A stretch of 39,539 nt of DNA, from contig JAKAUI010000001.1 in the NCBI GenBank assembly GCA_021827745.1, positions 1 through 39,539 of the forward strand. The letters are read 5' to 3'. Of the stretch, positions 9,857 to 20,559 are shown in pieces. The notes under the pieces are model-generated. The model saw nothing but the letters and a program-made list of their open reading frames with translations, did not search any database and was not told the DNA's origin. This DNA comes from Bacillota bacterium (GTDB taxonomy: Bacteria; Bacillota; Sulfobacillia; JAJZYS01; JAJZLH01). The position numbers and the translations under genes are program-made. Position 1 is the first letter of the stretch; each line of letters begins with the position of its first letter.

Positions 9857-11005
9857 GTGGATTTTGGACTGAGCGACGAAGACCGGATGATTCAGGCCCT
9901 GGCCCGTGACTTTGCCCAGAAGGAACTCGCACCCGGGGCGAGCCAGCGCGACCGGGACGGTACACCCGACCTGGAGCTGATCTCCAAGCTCGGCACGCTG
10001 GGGCTGGCCGGGCTGCCGATCCCCGAGGTGTACGGCGGCGGCGGCGGCACCACCCTGCAGTATGTGCTGGTGGTCGAGGAGTTGGCCCGGGTGTGCGCCT
10101 CGTCTGCCCTCTCCTATGCAGCCCACGTCAGCCTGGGACTGGGCTCGCTCAGCCTGCTCGGATCGGAGCAGCAGAAGCGGGTCTATCTGCAGGCCGGCGC
10201 CGAGGGCCGCTACCCGATCGCCTTTGGCCTGACCGAGCCGGGGGCGGGCTCTGATGCCGGCGGCACCCGCACCATGGCCCGTCGCCAGGGCGACGAGTGG
10301 GTGGTGAACGGCACCAAGTGCTTCATCACGAACGGGGAGTCGGCCGGAGCCGTCGTCTTCACGGCCGTGACCGACCCCGAGCAAGGTCCGTCCGGCATCT
10401 CGGCCTTCATCGTGGCCAAGGGGACGAGCGGGTTTTCGGCCACGTCGGGCTACGACAAGATGGGGATGCGGGCGTCCGAGACCTCGGAATTGGTGTTCAG
10501 CGACTGCCACCTGCCGGCCGACCAGCTGGTGGGCGAGGCGGGCCAGGGATTTCACGGCTTTTTGAAGGTCTTGGACGGCGGGCGCATCTCAATCGCCGCC
10601 CTAGCGGTCGGGGTTGCTCAGGCCGCCCTAGACGCCTCCTTGCGCTACGCCCAGGAGCGCAAGCAGTTCGGCAGGGCGATCGCAAGCTTCCAGGCCATTC
10701 AGTTCAAGCTGGCCGATCTCGCAACCGAGATCGAGCTGGCCCGCACCTTGGTCCAGAAGGCGGCCTGGCTGAAGGATCTGGGAGAGCCCTACGGCCAGGT
10801 GGCGGGCATGGCCAAGCTGTTCGCCTCCGAGGCGGCGGTGCGCGGCGCCGATCAGGCGATTCAGATCCACGGCGGCTATGGCTACATCCGGGAGTACCCG
10901 GTGGAGCGCTTCTACCGGGATGCCAAGCTCCTGGCGATCGGCGAGGGCACCTCCGAGATCCAGCGCCTGGTGATCGCCAGGCACCTCGGTCTGCGCGGCG
11001 CATAG
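9857..11005 (+). CDS. Acyl-CoA dehydrogenase (isovaleryl-CoA dehydrogenase-like by context)
   Basis: [67 protein letters not shown]. Confidence 0.93.
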   Translation: MDFGLSDEDRMIQALARDFAQKELAPGASQRDRDGTPDLELISKLGTLGLAGLPIPEVYGGGGGTTLQYVLVVEELARVCASSALSYAAHVSLGLGSLSLLGSEQQKRVYLQAGAEGRYPIAFGLTEPGAGSDAGGTRTMARRQGDEWVVNGTKCFITNGESAGAVVFTAVTDPEQGPSGISAFIVAKGTSGFSATSGYDKMGMRASETSELVFSDCHLPADQLVGEAGQGFHGFLKVLDGGRISIAALAVGVAQAALDASLRYAQERKQFGRAIASFQAIQFKLADLATEIELARTLVQKAAWLKDLGEPYGQVAGMAKLFASEAAVRGADQAIQIHGGYGYIREYPVERFYRDAKLLAIGEGTSEIQRLVIARHLGLRGA

Positions 11006-11024
11006 AGACTAAGGAGGCAGAGGC

Positions 11025-11240
11025 GTGGCGGAGGTCTTAGGCGAGATGGCCGGCGTGGTCGCTCGGATCACAGTCCAGGTCGGCGATCAGGTCAGCGCCG
11101 GGCAGGAGCTTTTGGTGGTGGAGTCGATGAAGATGGAGATTCCGCTTCTGGCGCCGATCGGAGGCACCGTGCAGGAGGTGCGCGTGGCCGTCGGCGCCTT
11201 TGTCCAGGCCGGAGACGTGCTGGCTGTGGTGGAGCCTTGA
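11025..11240 (+). CDS. Biotin carboxyl carrier protein (small)
   Basis: 71 aa with biotinylation motif VVESMKMEIPL; SD AAGGAGG. Confidence 0.92.
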   Translation: MAEVLGEMAGVVARITVQVGDQVSAGQELLVVESMKMEIPLLAPIGGTVQEVRVAVGAFVQAGDVLAVVEP

Positions 11241-11292
11241 GCGCCGATCGGGCCACACCTATGCGCGGCCGCCGCCTGGAGGGGCATCGCTG

Positions 11293-12819
11293 ATGGAGCG
11301 AAGTGAGCTTGGCGCGCACAGGAAGAGCATTGAGCGGGGTGGACCTGAGAAGTACCACCAGGCGGCCTTGGCGCAGCACAAGCTGTTTGCCAGGGAGCGC
11401 GTCTCCTTGCTCTTGGACGCAGGCTCGTGGGTCGAAGATGGGCTCTTTGCCAACGCCGAGGCGGGCGATCTGCCCGCCGACGGCGTGATCACCGGCACCG
11501 GCGCCATCGCCGGTCGGACGGTGGCGGTGATGGCCAACGACTCGACGGTGAAGGCCGGGTCCTGGGGTGCACGGACGGTGGAGAAGATCCTGCGCATCCA
11601 GGAGACCGCCGCTCGGCTCAAGCTGCCGCTCTTTTACCTAGTCGACTCCGCCGGCGCCCGGATCACCGATCAGGTCGAGATGTTTCCGGGTCGGCGCGGC
11701 GCCGGGCGCATCTTCTACAACCAGGTGAACCTGAGCGGCGTGGTGCCGCAGATCTGTCTCCTCTTTGGTCCCTCGGCCGCCGGCGGCGCCTACATCCCGG
11801 CCTTCACCGACATCACGGTGATGGTCGAGAACAACGCCTCCATGTATCTGGGCTCGCCGCGGATGGCCGAGATGGTGATCGGCGAGAAGGTCGCCCTGGA
11901 GGAGATGGGCGGGGCCCGCATGCACTGCACCGTGTCTGGCTGCGGCGACGTCCTGGCCGGCTCCGAGCAAGATGCCATCGCCTTCGCCCGCCGCTACCTC
12001 GGATACTTCCCGACCGACTTTAGCGGCCTGCCGCCCCGGCTGGAGCCTAGGCCGCCCGTGGCCGGGATCGATCTGGCCAAGATGGTGCCAGCCGAGCCTG
12101 CCCTGCCGTTTGACATGCTCCAGGTGATCTTGGGCCTGATCGACCAGGATTCCTGGTGCGAGCTGAAGGCGCTGTTCGCCCCTGAGCTCTTGTGCGGACT
12201 GGCGAGGCTTGACGGCTATCCCGTGGGCATCCTCGCCAACCAGCCCAAGGTCAAGGGCGGCGTCTTGTTCGTCGACTCCGCAGACAAGGCGGCCCGCTTC
12301 ATCGCCCTCTGCGACGCCTTTTCCATCCCGCTCCTCTTCCTGGCTGACGTACCTGGCTTCATGATCGGCACCCAGGTGGAGCGCCAGGGGATCATCCGCC
12401 ACGGCGCGAAAATGATCGCGGCGCTCTCCGAAGCGACCGTGCCCAAGTTCTCGGTGGTCGTCCGCAAGGCGTATGGCGCCGGCCTCTATGCGATGGCTGG
12501 GCCGGCCTTCGAGCCAGAGGCCGTGCTCGCCCTGCCCACCGCCGAAATCGCCGTGATGGGGCCCGAGGCGGCTGTCAATGCCGTGTACTCGAAGCACATC
12601 GAGGCGATCGCCGACCCAGCCGAGCGCCTGGCCTTCGTGGCGGAGAAGCGCGCAGAGTACCGCAAGGACATCGACCTCATGCGCCTGGCGTCTGAACTGG
12701 TGATCGACCAGGTGGTCGACCCCCAAGACCTGCGCCAGGAGCTTTCGACCCGACTCGGGCGCAGCTTCGGGCGCGAGCGCGAGCGCACCCGGCGCCGGCG
12801 TTCCGTGTACCCCGTGTAG
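11293..12819 (+). CDS. Acyl-CoA carboxylase carboxyltransferase subunit (methylcrotonyl/propionyl-type)
   Basis: LFYLVDSAGARITDQVEMFPGRRGAGRIFYNQVNLSG; GPSAAGGAYIPAFTD; LADVPGFMIGTQVERQGIIRHGAKM; NAVYSKHIE. ATG 11293 after GGAGGG; the listed ORF start (11200) overlaps the BCCP CDS. Confidence 0.92.
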   Translation: MERSELGAHRKSIERGGPEKYHQAALAQHKLFARERVSLLLDAGSWVEDGLFANAEAGDLPADGVITGTGAIAGRTVAVMANDSTVKAGSWGARTVEKILRIQETAARLKLPLFYLVDSAGARITDQVEMFPGRRGAGRIFYNQVNLSGVVPQICLLFGPSAAGGAYIPAFTDITVMVENNASMYLGSPRMAEMVIGEKVALEEMGGARMHCTVSGCGDVLAGSEQDAIAFARRYLGYFPTDFSGLPPRLEPRPPVAGIDLAKMVPAEPALPFDMLQVILGLIDQDSWCELKALFAPELLCGLARLDGYPVGILANQPKVKGGVLFVDSADKAARFIALCDAFSIPLLFLADVPGFMIGTQVERQGIIRHGAKMIAALSEATVPKFSVVVRKAYGAGLYAMAGPAFEPEAVLALPTAEIAVMGPEAAVNAVYSKHIEAIADPAERLAFVAEKRAEYRKDIDLMRLASELVIDQVVDPQDLRQELSTRLGRSFGRERERTRRRRSVYPV

Positions 12820-12845
12820 TCAGTCGGCGACTAGGAGGAAGAGCA

Positions 12846-13778
12846 CTGGTACGCACGCTGCCCCCCCGGATCACGCTGCGCGAAGTCGGGCTCAGAGATG
12901 GCCTGCAGGCCGAAGACGCCATCTTGCCGATCGCTGACAAGGTGGCGCTCTATCAGGCGCTGGTCTCCGCTGGGCTCACGCGGATCGAGGTCACCTCGTT
13001 CGTGGCCCCAAAGGCGATTCCGCAGCTTGCAGACGCCGCCCAGTTCGTGGCGGCGCTCGGGCCCCATCCCGATGTCTGGCTCTCGGCGCTCACGCCCAAT
13101 CTGACCGGCGCCGAGCGGGCCGTGGCCGCCGGGATGGACGAGGTGACCGTGTTTTTGAGCGCCTCCGAGACCCACAACCGCCACAATGTGCGCCGCTCTG
13201 TCCAGCAGTCGCTGAGTCAGGCCGCGGAGGTGGCCGAGGCCCTGGAGGGCGCGTCGGTGGTGCGGTCTGCAGTCATCGCCACTGCCTTCGACTGCCCATA
13301 CGAGGGCCCGCAGGATGCCCAGAAGGTGGCCGAACTGGCCCGCCGCCTGCGCGAGATGGGCTACGCCCCCATCTTGTTCGGCGACACCATCGGCGCCGCC
13401 AATCCGCTCTCCGTCTCGCGTCTTTTGGAGGCGACCGAGCGCCATCTGCCGGTGCGCGAGATCGGCCTGCACTTTCACAACACGAGAGACAGTGCCCTCG
13501 CCAATCTCCTGGTCGGCCTGGAGCGCGGCATCACCTTGTTCGACGGCGCCGTCGGCGGCATGGGCGGATGTCCCTATGCGCCCGGAGCCACCGGAAACGT
13601 GGCCAGTGAAGATGTGGTGGCCATGGTCGAGGCGATGGGCATCACGACCGGCGTGGATTTGGCCAAACTGGTCGCCGCCGCCGCCCTGGCCCAGGACCTG
13701 GTCGGCCGCCAGCTGCCGAGTGCCTGCCTGAAGGCCTTCGACCGCACGCAGGGGACGTGGGCGGCCTATGCCCATTGA
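12846..13778 (+). CDS. Hydroxymethylglutaryl-CoA lyase, probable CTG start
   Basis: Conserved N-terminus RITLREVGLRDGLQAED is in frame upstream of the tracked start (TTG 12924); no ATG/GTG/TTG precedes it. CTG 12846 lies 7 nt after AGGAGG (12833-12838). Also GGMGGCPYAPGATGNVASEDVV. Confidence 0.9.
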   Translation: MVRTLPPRITLREVGLRDGLQAEDAILPIADKVALYQALVSAGLTRIEVTSFVAPKAIPQLADAAQFVAALGPHPDVWLSALTPNLTGAERAVAAGMDEVTVFLSASETHNRHNVRRSVQQSLSQAAEVAEALEGASVVRSAVIATAFDCPYEGPQDAQKVAELARRLREMGYAPILFGDTIGAANPLSVSRLLEATERHLPVREIGLHFHNTRDSALANLLVGLERGITLFDGAVGGMGGCPYAPGATGNVASEDVVAMVEAMGITTGVDLAKLVAAAALAQDLVGRQLPSACLKAFDRTQGTWAAYAH

Positions 13779-14535
13779 GCTCACGACCGGGACGGTCGCC
13801 CGGATCCGAATCGACAGGCCCAGCCGCCGAAACGCCCTGGACCTCGCCCACCTTGGGGAGCTTGCGGCTGCCTTTCAGACCGTCAGCGCCGACCCAGAGG
13901 TGCGGGTCGTGGTGTTTGGCGGCGTCGGGGACAACTTTTCGGCCGGTGCCGACCTCAGCGAGGTGGCGGCACTGACCGATCAGGCTCAGGCGAGGCAGTA
14001 TTTTTTGGGCGTGGCCGAGGTGATGGCCGCCATCCGGGAGGCCCCCAAGCCGGTGGTGGCCGAGGTGCGGGGCTGGTGCCTGGCTGGGGCGCTCGGGCTC
14101 GTCGGCGCCGCCGACATCGCCTATGCGGCCGACAGCGCCCGATTCGGCCTGCCTGAAATCGGCCTCGGCCTCTTCCCGATGGTCATCTCGAGCGTGCTCG
14201 TCCGGCAAATGGCCTGGCGGACATTGAGCGAGATGGCGCTGACCGGCCGCACAGCGGGCGCCGCCGCCATGAGGGAGGCTGGGCTGCTCACCGCCGTCTG
14301 GCCGGAGGCAGAGCTCGTGGGTGCAGTGGAGGAGGTCGCTCGGACCATGGCTGGACATTCGGCCGAGGCGCTGGCCAGAGGCAAGGCGGCCTTGTGGCGG
14401 ATGGCGGGGCGCCACTTCTCGGAGGACGTCCAAGCGCTGGCGGCCGAGGTGGCCGCCCTGGCCCAGGGAGCAGAGGCGAAAGAGCGGATCGCCGCCTTCC
14501 TTGGCCGAACCGCCGGCAGGCAGGAGGCGCACTGA
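13768..14535 (+). CDS. Enoyl-CoA hydratase/isomerase (methylglutaconyl-CoA hydratase-like by context)
   Basis: RIRIDRPSRRNALDLAHL; VVFGGVGDNFSAGADLSEV; VRGWCLAGALGLVGAADIAYA. Confidence 0.9.
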   Translation: MPIELTTGTVARIRIDRPSRRNALDLAHLGELAAAFQTVSADPEVRVVVFGGVGDNFSAGADLSEVAALTDQAQARQYFLGVAEVMAAIREAPKPVVAEVRGWCLAGALGLVGAADIAYAADSARFGLPEIGLGLFPMVISSVLVRQMAWRTLSEMALTGRTAGAAAMREAGLLTAVWPEAELVGAVEEVARTMAGHSAEALARGKAALWRMAGRHFSEDVQALAAEVAALAQGAEAKERIAAFLGRTAGRQEAH

Positions 14536-15827
14536 TGGCGATGCGGATCAGCGAACTGGCAGCCTTCAGCGGCCAAGAGGCGACCATTCGCGGCTGGCTG
14601 GTCAGTCTGAGGAAGGGCGGAAAAATCCGCTTCTTGGTGGTGCGCGACGGATCGGGCACGGTGCAGGCGGTGGTCCGGCAAGAAGACGCTCCGACCGAGG
14701 TCTGGGAGCGCTGCGCCGACCTTTCGCAAGAGGCCAGCCTCGAGGTGCGCGGCACGGTGCGCCTGGACCAGCGGGCCCAGGGCGGCGTCGAGCTTGCGGT
14801 GCGCGACCTCATCGTCATCTCGGACGCCGCTGATTTCCCGATCTCGCCCAAGGAGCACGGGGTCGACTTTCTGATGGACAACCGCCATCTATGGCTTCGG
14901 TCGCGCAGGCAGGCGGCCATCTTGCGCATCCGCTCCCAGATCGAGCTCTTCTTGCAGGTCGAGCTCGGCCGTCGCGGCTTCGTGCGCGTGGACAGCCCGA
15001 TTCTGACGCCCTCTGCCTGCGAAGGCACCACCACCTTGTTCGAGACCGACTACTTCGAGCAAAAGGCCTATCTGTCGCAGAGCGGCCAGCTGTACAACGA
15101 GGCGGCGGCGGCGGCGCTGGGCCGGGTCTACTGCTTTGGGCCGACCTTTAGGGCAGAGAAGTCGAAGACCCGACGTCACCTGGTCGAGTTTTGGATGCTC
15201 GAGCCAGAGATCGCCTTTGCCAGCCTGGACGACGTGATGGATTTGGAGGAGGACCTGATCTCCGCCCTGGTCCGCCATCTGCTGAAAGAAGCCGCGGACG
15301 ACCTTGTCGTCCTGGAGCGGTCGCCGCAGGCGCTTTTGGCCGCAGCGCAGGGAGGCTTCGCCCGCATCACCTACGATCAGGCCGTGGAGGTTGCGGTGCA
15401 GGCCGGTCAGCCGGTGACCTGGGGAGAAGACTTCGGCAGCCCCCAGGAGACGGCGATCGCCGCCGCCTTTGACCGCCCGGTGTTCGTGCACCGCTACCCG
15501 ACGGCGTGCAAGGCCTTCTACATGCAGCCAGACCCGGAGCGCCCCGAGGTGTGCCTGTCGGTCGATCTTCTGGCTCCCGAGGGGTATGGTGAGATTGCCG
15601 GGGGCGGCCAGCGCATCCACGACTTCGCACTACTGAGAGAAAGACTTGCCCAGCACAACCTGCCCGAAGACGCCTACCGCTGGTACCTCGACTTACGGCA
15701 GTGGGGCAGCCAGCCCCATGCCGGATTCGGACTGGGGATCGAACGCACCCTGAGTTGGCTGTGCGGGCTGGACCACGTCCGGGAGACGATTCCCTTCCCG
15801 CGCCTTCTGACCAGACTGTACCCGTGA
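14535..15827 (+). CDS. asnS: Asparaginyl-tRNA synthetase
   Basis: Class II aaRS: IRGWLVSLRKGGKIRFLVVRDG; ETDYFEQKAYLSQSGQLYNEA; FRAEKSKTRRHLVEFWMLEPE; GFGLGIERTLSWLCGLDHVRETIPFPR. ATG 14535 after AGGAGG. Confidence 0.93.
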   Translation: MAMRISELAAFSGQEATIRGWLVSLRKGGKIRFLVVRDGSGTVQAVVRQEDAPTEVWERCADLSQEASLEVRGTVRLDQRAQGGVELAVRDLIVISDAADFPISPKEHGVDFLMDNRHLWLRSRRQAAILRIRSQIELFLQVELGRRGFVRVDSPILTPSACEGTTTLFETDYFEQKAYLSQSGQLYNEAAAAALGRVYCFGPTFRAEKSKTRRHLVEFWMLEPEIAFASLDDVMDLEEDLISALVRHLLKEAADDLVVLERSPQALLAAAQGGFARITYDQAVEVAVQAGQPVTWGEDFGSPQETAIAAAFDRPVFVHRYPTACKAFYMQPDPERPEVCLSVDLLAPEGYGEIAGGGQRIHDFALLRERLAQHNLPEDAYRWYLDLRQWGSQPHAGFGLGIERTLSWLCGLDHVRETIPFPRLLTRLYP

Positions 15828-15831
15828 GGCG

Positions 15832-16587
15832 GTGAGCGGAATCGACAAACTGGGGGCCGTGCTGCGTCAGGCCAGAGAGGAAAAGGGGCTCAGCCTGGAC
15901 GCGGTGGAGAAAGAGCTGAAGATCTCCCGCCGGTTTTTGGCCGCCCTGGAAGAGGGCGACTGGGACAAGCTGCCGGGAAAGACCTATGGCCGGGCCTTTG
16001 CCCGCAGCTACGGGCGCCTTCTGGGCGTCGACGTTCAGCCCTTCTTGCCGAGCGTCGAGACGCAGCCGGTGGCGCCCCTGGCGCCGTCCCCTGCGGTGGC
16101 GGAGAAGGCAGGTGGGCCTGGCCGGCTCTTGGCCATGGTGGCGGTGGCCCTAGTCGTTCTGGTCGCCACCGTGGGCTGGATCGTCTATGCGAACAGTCCG
16201 GGGGCAACCTCCCCCACCCCCCAGACGCCGACGGCCAAGAAGACGACCACACCGTCCTCCACCACTCCGACGACCTCGAGCCCGACGGTCACCGTGACCG
16301 GAAGCGGCACCCTGTTCGGCTGGCCGGCCACCCTCTATCGGGTGACGCCTGGACCGGCGACGATCGTGATCAGCTTCCAGGGCCCCTGCTGGATCAAGGT
16401 GGTATCAGACGGCACCCAGGTCGCGGCCGCCACGTACCAAAGTGGCACCTACACCTTTTCTGCGACCAGCTCGCTGCAGGTGCTGTTCGGTCTACCGCAA
16501 AACGTCACGGCCGTCTTGTCCGGAAGCTCCCTCTCCATCGGCAACGGAGCCTCGCCAAGGGCCGTCCAGGCCACGGCTGCGCCCTAG
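15832..16587 (+). CDS. RodZ-like HTH membrane protein
   Basis: N-terminal HTH (LRQAREEKGLSLDAVEKELKISRRFLAALEEGDWDKLPGKTYGRAFARSYGRLLGVD), single TM, Thr/Pro-rich linker, beta-rich C-terminal domain. Confidence 0.82.
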   Translation: MSGIDKLGAVLRQAREEKGLSLDAVEKELKISRRFLAALEEGDWDKLPGKTYGRAFARSYGRLLGVDVQPFLPSVETQPVAPLAPSPAVAEKAGGPGRLLAMVAVALVVLVATVGWIVYANSPGATSPTPQTPTAKKTTTPSSTTPTTSSPTVTVTGSGTLFGWPATLYRVTPGPATIVISFQGPCWIKVVSDGTQVAAATYQSGTYTFSATSSLQVLFGLPQNVTAVLSGSSLSIGNGASPRAVQATAAP

Positions 16588-16595
16588 CCCGACAG

Positions 16596-16623
16596 TTGCC
16601 TTGGGTTGGGGCTGGACTATAAT
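16596..16623 (+). promoter_or_regulatory. Sigma-A-like promoter for dnaK
   Basis: TTGCCT (16596-16601), 16 bp spacer, TATAAT (16618-16623). Confidence 0.75.
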
Positions 16624-16631
16624 ATAGGCCG

Positions 16632-16650
16632 CCGCCGCAAGGCGGTTTTT
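16632..16650 (+). promoter_or_regulatory. Hairpin plus T-tract at the very 5' end of the predicted dnaK transcript
   Basis: CCGCC-GCAA-GGCGG-TTTTT: 5-bp GC stem, GNRA-type loop and five T, starting about 9 nt after the TATAAT box. Confidence 0.6.
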
Positions 16651-16704
16651 GGTGCCGCTGGCGTCGGAGGCCATTTCCCAATGTTTCTGATGAGGTGTGA
16701 GGCT

Positions 16705-18621
<1,917 letters not shown>

Positions 18622-18684
18622 GGCGGTCCTTTTTTGGGAACCTCGGCGGACCATTTCGGATCGGTATGTATGGGAGGTAGCCAC

Positions 18685-19227
18685 GTGCAGAACCCGGCGC
18701 CCGGCCTGGTCGACGCCATCCGCTCTGGCGACGTCGAGCCCTGGTCGGCGCAGATGGAGGCCCTGCGCAGGCAGCTCTACTGGACCGCCCTGGCCATCGT
18801 CGGCAACCCGGAGGATGCCAACGACGTGGTTGCGGAGACCCTGTTCAAGGTGTGGCGAAACATCCGTTCCCTGCGTCGGACGGAGCTGTTTTCGGGCTGG
18901 TGCCGGCAGATCCTGATCAACGAATGCCGGCGGCTTTGGCGCAAGGAGCAGCGCACCGTCAGTGTCGACTGGGAGAGCATGGTCGCCGACGAGGAGGATC
19001 GATCCCAGGATCAGATCTTGGCCCTAGGCACCCTTCAGGCCATGATCACCAATCTGAATGCCGGCGAGAGGGCGGTGGTGGTCCTGCGCTACATGCACGA
19101 CCAGAGCCTAGAGGACATCGCCGAATCCCTCGACATTCCGATCGGCACCGTCAAGTCGAGATTGGCCAGAGCCCACGCCCACCTTCGTCAGCAGACCACC
19201 CGGGAAGGGGTTGTCGGTCATGCCTGA
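18685..19227 (+). CDS. ECF-family RNA polymerase sigma factor
   Basis: Region 2: ALAIVGNPEDANDVVAETLFKVWRNIRSL; region 4: GERAVVVLRYMHDQSLEDIAESLDIPIGTVKSRLARAHAHLR. GTG 18685 after GGAGGT. Confidence 0.88.
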   Translation: MQNPAPGLVDAIRSGDVEPWSAQMEALRRQLYWTALAIVGNPEDANDVVAETLFKVWRNIRSLRRTELFSGWCRQILINECRRLWRKEQRTVSVDWESMVADEEDRSQDQILALGTLQAMITNLNAGERAVVVLRYMHDQSLEDIAESLDIPIGTVKSRLARAHAHLRQQTTREGVVGHA

Positions 19228-19804
19228 GGCCTTCGAGTCCCTGGTCCACCTGACCGAGCTGCCGGCGTCGCCCCAGTTGGAGCAGCGTCTGCGCCAGCGC
19301 TGGCAGACGCCGTTGCGCTATCCTGCCCTGGCCGCTGCCGTCTTGCTGGTGGCGGCTGTGGGTGGCGCCCTGGCTGTGGGGCGCGGACCGAGCACAGCCA
19401 GTTCGGTGGCGACCGCCCACCCCGTTCCGGTGGTGGCGGCTCAGGTTGTGGGCAAGACGCCGATGATGAAGGCGGCCGCCACCGCGCCAGCGGCTCGGCC
19501 AGGCGAGCCGGACGTGATCACCTTTCCGACCAACCCGACCACGGCGCTGACTCTGAACTCCCAGCCGTCTGCCAGTCAGGCGGCCGCCTTCAGCGGGTCG
19601 TCGATCGTCATTCAGATCCAGCTGGAGGCCGGACAGTCGGTGACCGCAGCCTATCTGGTGCTGCCAGGCGGCACCGAGGTGGCGGGAAGTCTGACGACGG
19701 CCGGGGCGGGCCGCGTGTCTGCCTCCTTCCCGCAGACGTCTGGCCACTGGCAGGCTGTGTTCGTGATCAATGGACAGGCCTGGCTGCTGAAGATTCCGTC
19801 CTAA
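19220..19804 (+). CDS. Single-pass membrane protein, candidate anti-sigma factor
   Basis: Overlaps the sigma factor stop; short cytoplasmic N-terminus, TM AALAAAVLLVAAVGGALAVG, extracytoplasmic beta-rich tail. Role inferred from context only. Confidence 0.55.
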   Translation: MPEAFESLVHLTELPASPQLEQRLRQRWQTPLRYPALAAAVLLVAAVGGALAVGRGPSTASSVATAHPVPVVAAQVVGKTPMMKAAATAPAARPGEPDVITFPTNPTTALTLNSQPSASQAAAFSGSSIVIQIQLEAGQSVTAAYLVLPGGTEVAGSLTTAGAGRVSASFPQTSGHWQAVFVINGQAWLLKIPS

Positions 19805-19838
19805 GGTGGCGTCGACCCGCGGAGAGAAGGGACCACAA

Positions 19839-20555
19839 CTGGAACTGAGGCCGCTGGGCGACGCCAGCGAGTACCTGGCCGCCGTGCACCTGCAGCAGAC
19901 GGTGTGGGGACCGGAGGAGACGACGCCTGCCAACCAGATGATGGCCACGGCCCATTCCGGCGGCCTGGTGTTGGGCGCCTTTCAGGGCTCCGAGCTGGTT
20001 GGGTTTGCGCTGGCCTGGCCTGGGCGCTCAGATGGGGAGAGCCTGCTCTACAGCCACATGCTGGCCGTCAGCGCGCACACCCAGGGCCAAGGCATCGGCC
20101 GGGCCCTGAAGTGGCGGCAGCGGGAGTGGGCGATGGCCGAGGGCTACCGGCGGATGGCCTGGACCTACGATCCCCTTCGCCGCCACAACGCCCGCTTCAA
20201 CCTAGAGGTGCTGGGCGCCGAAGCGACCCGGTTGATCCCAAACTGCTACGGCGCCATGACCGACCGGCTGAACTGGGGACTGGACAGCGACCGGTTTTGG
20301 GTGGAATGGCAACTCGACCATCCGCTGGTCGAGGCCCGCCGGCTCGGCAAGACGCTCCCCAAGAGTTCCGATGAGGGGATCTGGGTCGAGATCCCGAAGG
20401 ACATGGAAGCGCTCAAGCAAGCCGATCTGGAGCAGGCGAGAGCCCTGCAGCAGCACTTTCGGCAGGCGGTCGAGCCGCTGTTCGCCGCCGGCCTGCGGGC
20501 CCTGGCCGTGCGGGACCGGGGGATGGCCTGTGCCTATCTGTTCAGCAGGAGGTGA
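19839..20555 (+). CDS. GNAT-family acetyl/succinyltransferase (COG3375-like)
   Basis: LELRPLGDASEYLAAVHLQQTVWG...LAVSAHTQGQGIGRALKWRQREWA...WTYDPLRRHNARFNLEVLGA. Possible CTG start at 19839 after GAAGGGA; tracked alternative is GTG 19806 with no clear SD. Confidence 0.8.
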   Translation: MELRPLGDASEYLAAVHLQQTVWGPEETTPANQMMATAHSGGLVLGAFQGSELVGFALAWPGRSDGESLLYSHMLAVSAHTQGQGIGRALKWRQREWAMAEGYRRMAWTYDPLRRHNARFNLEVLGAEATRLIPNCYGAMTDRLNWGLDSDRFWVEWQLDHPLVEARRLGKTLPKSSDEGIWVEIPKDMEALKQADLEQARALQQHFRQAVEPLFAAGLRALAVRDRGMACAYLFSRR

Positions 20556-20559
20556 GCCG

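Noticed and set aside
8780-10555. 591-aa minus-strand ORF (and 36904..38661, 585 aa)
   Set aside because: Antisense to hemY/acyl-CoA dehydrogenase and to priA respectively; shadow ORFs caused by high GC3.
16606-16704. N-terminal extension of DnaK ([16 protein letters not shown]...)
   Set aside because: Covers the -10 box and leader hairpin; translation start must be downstream of the predicted transcription start. GTG 16705 (or ATG 16690) fits.
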